A stretch of DNA of 64,000 nt from Pyrus communis. Lineage: Eukaryota > Streptophyta > Magnoliopsida > Rosales > Rosaceae. The position numbers and the translations under genes are program-made. The first letter of the stretch is position 1. Each line of letters begins with the position of its first letter. The stretch is from positions 21,238,837 to 21,302,836 of the forward strand of contig NC_084817.1 of the NCBI RefSeq assembly GCF_963583255.1, given 5' to 3'. Under the pieces are notes generated by a model that was not told the DNA's origin, ran no database searches, and worked only from the letters and a program-made list of their open reading frames with translations. Of the stretch, positions 60,751 to 64,000 are shown piece after piece.

Positions 60751-61325
60751 TTGTAATCGCAAATACCGACATGTTATAGTAATAACAACATCATTTGTAT
60801 TTTAAATTATAACCATACTATAGTCACATTACATTGTAAATGTAAAATATTATATTTGGACGTGATTGCATATGTTGACAACATTTAATTAAAAGGTAAC
60901 GATACTCTTTTTTAAAGGGTACTGTAAAATTTCCTACAGTATATCACTACTTAAAATAAGCATCAAATGGTGGCAATGAAGAGAGTTGCTCAAAGAGATC
61001 ACTACTGGATATGTTACATATGCTCGTGGTGCTTGCTGTGAAACTAATTTTGTTGCTAATTATATTAGCTCCCTTTGCCTGGCATCTTGTGGGGAGTGGA
61101 AACTGCCGTAGAGGAGAAATTTTTAGTTGTGACGGGAATATAAGTGGTACACTACGTGTTTTAATAGAAATTGTGGGAAATTTTATTTTTTAAGTTATTA
61201 ACCTTTTTGCACACATATCCTACTATTTGTTTAGTGACACGTGATGTATCATCCCGTGTACCGGTCACATTGAAAAATCTCTCGTCGCAGAGCCACTGCT
61301 GCAATTTTTGTCATTTGTAGATTAA

Positions 61326-61470
61326 ATTAGCAAATCAAATAAGGTGTCACCAATAGAAAATGAGCACGTTTATCAACGATTAAGTAATAATCCAATCACC
61401 AACTTCCATTTCATTTAGTTTACAAAATTTAATTTACAAATTTAGTTTCCCTAGCATTACTCCATCTAAG
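61326..61470. mobile_element. MITE family 'taatgctaggg', copy 3 (inverted)
   Basis: Reads 'ccaacttccatttcatttag', 'aatttagtttccctagcatt' and ends tactcc, the reverse complement of copies 1 and 2. Confidence 0.7.
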
Positions 61471-61749
61471 AAGTACAGAAGCAATAATAGATGTATTCTT
61501 TTTCTTCAATTAGAATCTGGGGCCACTCACACCCCATCCAATGTATTAGGAAGAGATTTTTTTAGTGTATTTAGAACACAGATACGTATGTTATATATTA
61601 TCATACAAAGAGAGAGAAACACTTGTCAAAAAATTTATTTCCACTTATATAATAAACATATGTCATACCGCTCATTGTTTCGGGTTTGGGCACATTGAAA
61701 GTCTCTCCTTCTATGGATACTTCTCTACCGCCAGTTACTGTCATCATTT

Positions 61750-61751
<2 letters not shown>

Positions 61752-61800
<49 letters not shown>
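61752..61800. repeat. (TC)n microsatellite
   Basis: About 24 CT units. The open frames across it on both strands are repeat artefacts. Confidence 0.95.
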
Positions 61801-62340
61801 CCTCCCTCATGGTGTTAACTTCTGTGTTTTTAGGTTTGGCTTTTGTTTACTTTTCAACTTGGTATAATTGCTTCACGATGCTAGCAAAGTGTGCTGAGTT
61901 GAATCCTAGAAGGACAATCACTTATTATATATGGAGAATTTCAAATTGAAACCCTTTAAAAAAATCAACAAAAGAAGCTTGTCATAAGCACATAAAATAA
62001 TATCAAACAAACCAGATGCATGCATGTGAGAAAGATTTTTGCATGCTTGAAACTCCAAGCACTATAACAAGAGGAATTTTGTATCCCAAGACGAGAATTC
62101 GAACTAGGCTGCAAATGAACGAGTATATTATTATGGACAACTAGTTTAACTCACATTACGAATGTATGTGTATTCTTTTTTTATATGCAAGAAGGTGAAT
62201 TTGAAATTAGGTATAGAAGAAGGAGCAGATAATTATATTTAGGAAAAATTAGTATCTGGTCACTAGGTTCTAATATTTATTGACTAAGATCTTATCAGTT
62301 TTTAGATTTTGATCAAAGTCCCTAGCATTAATATATTAAT

Positions 62341-62979
62341 TGTCACATCCCGGCCCGGGGCGGATCACTTCCCGGGCCCGCTCCACCATCGTAGCACGAT
62401 ATTGTCCGCTTTGGGCTTACCATTCCCTCACGGTTTTGTTTTTGGGAACTCACGAGCAACTTCCCAGTGGGTCACCCATCCTGGGAGTGCTCTAGCCCCC
62501 TTCTCGCTTAACTTCGGAGTTCCTACGGAACCCGAAGCCAGTGAGCTCCCAAAAGGCCTCGTGCTAGGTAGGGATGGGAATATACATTTAAGGATCACTC
62601 CCCTGGGCGATGTGGGATGTCACAATCCACCCCCCTTAGGGGCCCGACGTCCTCGTCGGCACACACGCGACCAGGGTTAGGCTCTGATACCAAATTGTCA
62701 CATCCCGGCCCGGGGCGGATCACTTCCCGGGCCCGCTCCACCATCGTAGCACGATATTGTCCGCTTTGGGCTTACCATTCCCTCACGGTTTTGTTTTTGG
62801 GAACTCACGAGCAACTTCCCAGTGGGTCACCCATCCTGGGAGTGCTCTAGCCCCCTTCTCGCTTAACTTCGGAGTTCCTACGGAACCCGAAGCCAGTGAG
62901 CTCCCAAAAGGCCTCGTGCTAGGTAGGGATGGAAATATACATTTAAGGATCACTCCCCTGGGCGATGTGGGATGTCACA
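62341..62979 (-). mobile_element. Complete Cassandra TRIM retrotransposon
   Basis: 639 bp, flanked by a perfect 5-bp duplication TTAAT (62336-62340 and 62980-62984). Two 284-bp LTRs (62341-62624 and 62696-62979) appear to differ at one base (gggatgggaat against gggatggaaat). Between them are 71 bases with a primer-binding site on the minus strand (tggtatcagagcc, complement of 62680-62692). On the minus strand each LTR starts TGTGACATCCCACATCG and contains a 5S-rRNA-like core (aactccgaagttaagcg, ggatgggtgacc). These are the defining marks of Cassandra. Non-coding; copied by enzymes of another element. The near-identical LTRs show recent insertion. Confidence 0.96.
62824..62888 (-). other. 5S-rRNA-like core of the Cassandra LTR (right copy)
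   Basis: On the minus strand it reads like the Pol III internal control region of 5S rRNA: aactccgaagttaagcgaga, then about 20 bases on ggatgggtgacc. The same core is at 62469-62533. It is part of the LTR, not a ribosomal gene. Confidence 0.85.
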
Positions 62980-62984
62980 TTAAT

Positions 62985-64000
62985 AAATTACATGTAAGTT
63001 ACATAATTTTTATAATAAAAATTAGTAATTGATTTAGAGTTTTAATACTCACACCCTTATTAAACTCCTAATTAATTTTCAATTCAAACATTTTTCAAAA
63101 TATAAAAAATAAATTATAATAAGTTTTGAACCCACTAAATTAAATTTTCAAATTTTCAAATTTTCAATCTTATATGTATCCATTCTTAAATATACCAATT
63201 TGTTATATGAAAAATGTACCCCTTTTTTAATATAAAATGTACCCATTTTTTTTTATATAAAATTCATTCAATCTTTTCTCTTATCTATTTTTAAACTTAT
63301 ATGGGTACATTCTATTTCGTTTATTTCAGAATGTATCCATGTCAAGTTTAACAGAAGAAATTTAATAATGTTATTAAGCCTAATATCTTCTTTTTTTTAT
63401 TATTGTTTTTGAAGAATATACCCATGTTTTGGTACAATAATTTTTTGGTTAGGTTAGATGAATGTACCCGTGTGTGTGTGTATTACACACACACACACAC
63501 ACACAATATATTAGAGAGTATTTCATCTTTAAATTTTAATCCCATAAATTATGGGTTTTATTTAAAATCTCATTATATAAATAACTACAAATTTCATCTT
63601 TAATTTAATCCCTATATAGAAAGACATTATTACATTAATGTCAGAGACTTCGATAAAAAACTAAAAACCACTAAGATTTTAGTCAAAGAACATTAGTAGT
63701 TAGGGACCGCATTCAAAGTGTCCCTTATATTTATGAACCAAACAATCTGTCTATTCTATTTTTTTTTTTTCCTTACAAACAATAGCGTTAGTAGGTTGAA
63801 TTGTTTTTTTTTTTAACAAAGTAGGTTAAATTGTTAAATGTTAAAAAAAATAAATAAATAAAGATTAGTAAGGATCAAATCCACACCACAATGTATATAC
63901 ATTATTACTTTATGCAGCGTCATCTACCTATTTAATTACATCTTTCTGAATATATCTTTGTAAAAGGTATGGCATCTTGCATAAAATTATAAATAATAAT
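62985..64000. other. Intergenic, microsatellites, no gene
   Basis: AT-rich. It contains a palindromic (GT)n-tatta-(AC)n microsatellite at about 63471-63506 and repeated 'atgtaccc' words (63210-63460), possibly an old repeat. No coding sequence. Confidence 0.5.

Larger units (their letters stand above)
60754..62335. other. Intergenic, repeats only
   Basis: Contains the third MITE copy (61326-61470) and a (TC)n tract. A 60-codon frame at 61011-61193 has a hydrophobic start but no domain I recognise. Confidence 0.45.

Noticed and set aside
61601..61949. Arg/Glu- or Ser/Leu-repeat proteins
   Set aside because: Produced by reading through the (TC)n microsatellite on either strand.
62469..62888. 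5S rRNA genes
   Set aside because: The 5S-like cores are embedded in two identical LTRs with target duplication and primer-binding site. They belong to Cassandra.
62309..63032. Duplicate 90-120 codon proteins
   Set aside because: Translations of Cassandra LTR sequence, which is non-coding.

Overview
This is plant nuclear DNA. It is intron-rich, AT-rich between genes, and crowded with LTR retrotransposons, SINEs, MITEs and MULEs. The gene families (PDR-type ABCG transporter, GT43 xylan enzyme IRX9H, plant UFC1) indicate a eudicot. The mix of a Cassandra TRIM, a LARD-like element and long gypsy LTRs resembles Rosaceae such as apple or pear; that placement is inference.

Layout. 1-2.1 kb: the end of a copia LTR, then a decayed minus-strand gene fragment (DUF1666-like). 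3.2-20.4 kb: a large tail-to-tail inverted duplication. The left arm holds an apparently intact 20-exon PDR/ABCG transporter gene (3676-10518, + strand, 1439 codons by my splice model). The right arm holds its broken twin (20064-14570, - strand) with three nonsense codons, a 343-bp MITE inside an exon, and a large internal deletion with an inverted 23-base filler at the join. The 3.6-kb spacer holds a MITE, an 81-bp tandem duplication and a decayed gypsy-type LTR. 22.0-23.3 kb: complete UFC1 gene (- strand, 3 exons). 24.3-26.8 kb: unprocessed pseudogene of the 3' end of a symplekin/ESP4 gene. 27.5-30.2 kb: solo gypsy-type LTR. 30.5-31.8 kb: a MULE with a perfect 9-bp target duplication carrying the start of an RPW8 (CC-R) disease-resistance domain (Pack-MULE), nested in an older MITE. 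32.9-34.9 kb: complete IRX9H/IRX9-like gene (- strand, 3 exons, 409 aa). 35.7-40.2 kb: transposon mosaic with a palindromic MULE-MITE, a SINE, a gag fragment, a half-MULE carrying an F-box fragment, an LTR and a LINE RNase H tail. 40.2-47.6 kb: no gene recognised. 47.6-53.8 kb: ruined Ty3/gypsy element. 54.4-58.5 kb: LARD-like element with an internal ~79-bp tandem array. 58.9 kb: tRNA-Leu(CAA). 58.6-60.8 kb: three SINE copies. 62.3-63.0 kb: a complete, young Cassandra TRIM with 5S-rRNA-like LTRs.

Only four loci look functional: the PDR transporter, UFC1, IRX9H and the tRNA. They have unrelated roles (membrane export, UFMylation, xylan synthesis, translation). I found no new multi-gene system. 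The most unusual structures are the inverted PDR gene/pseudogene pair, which could make double-stranded RNA, with its template-switch scar, and the two MULEs carrying gene fragments.
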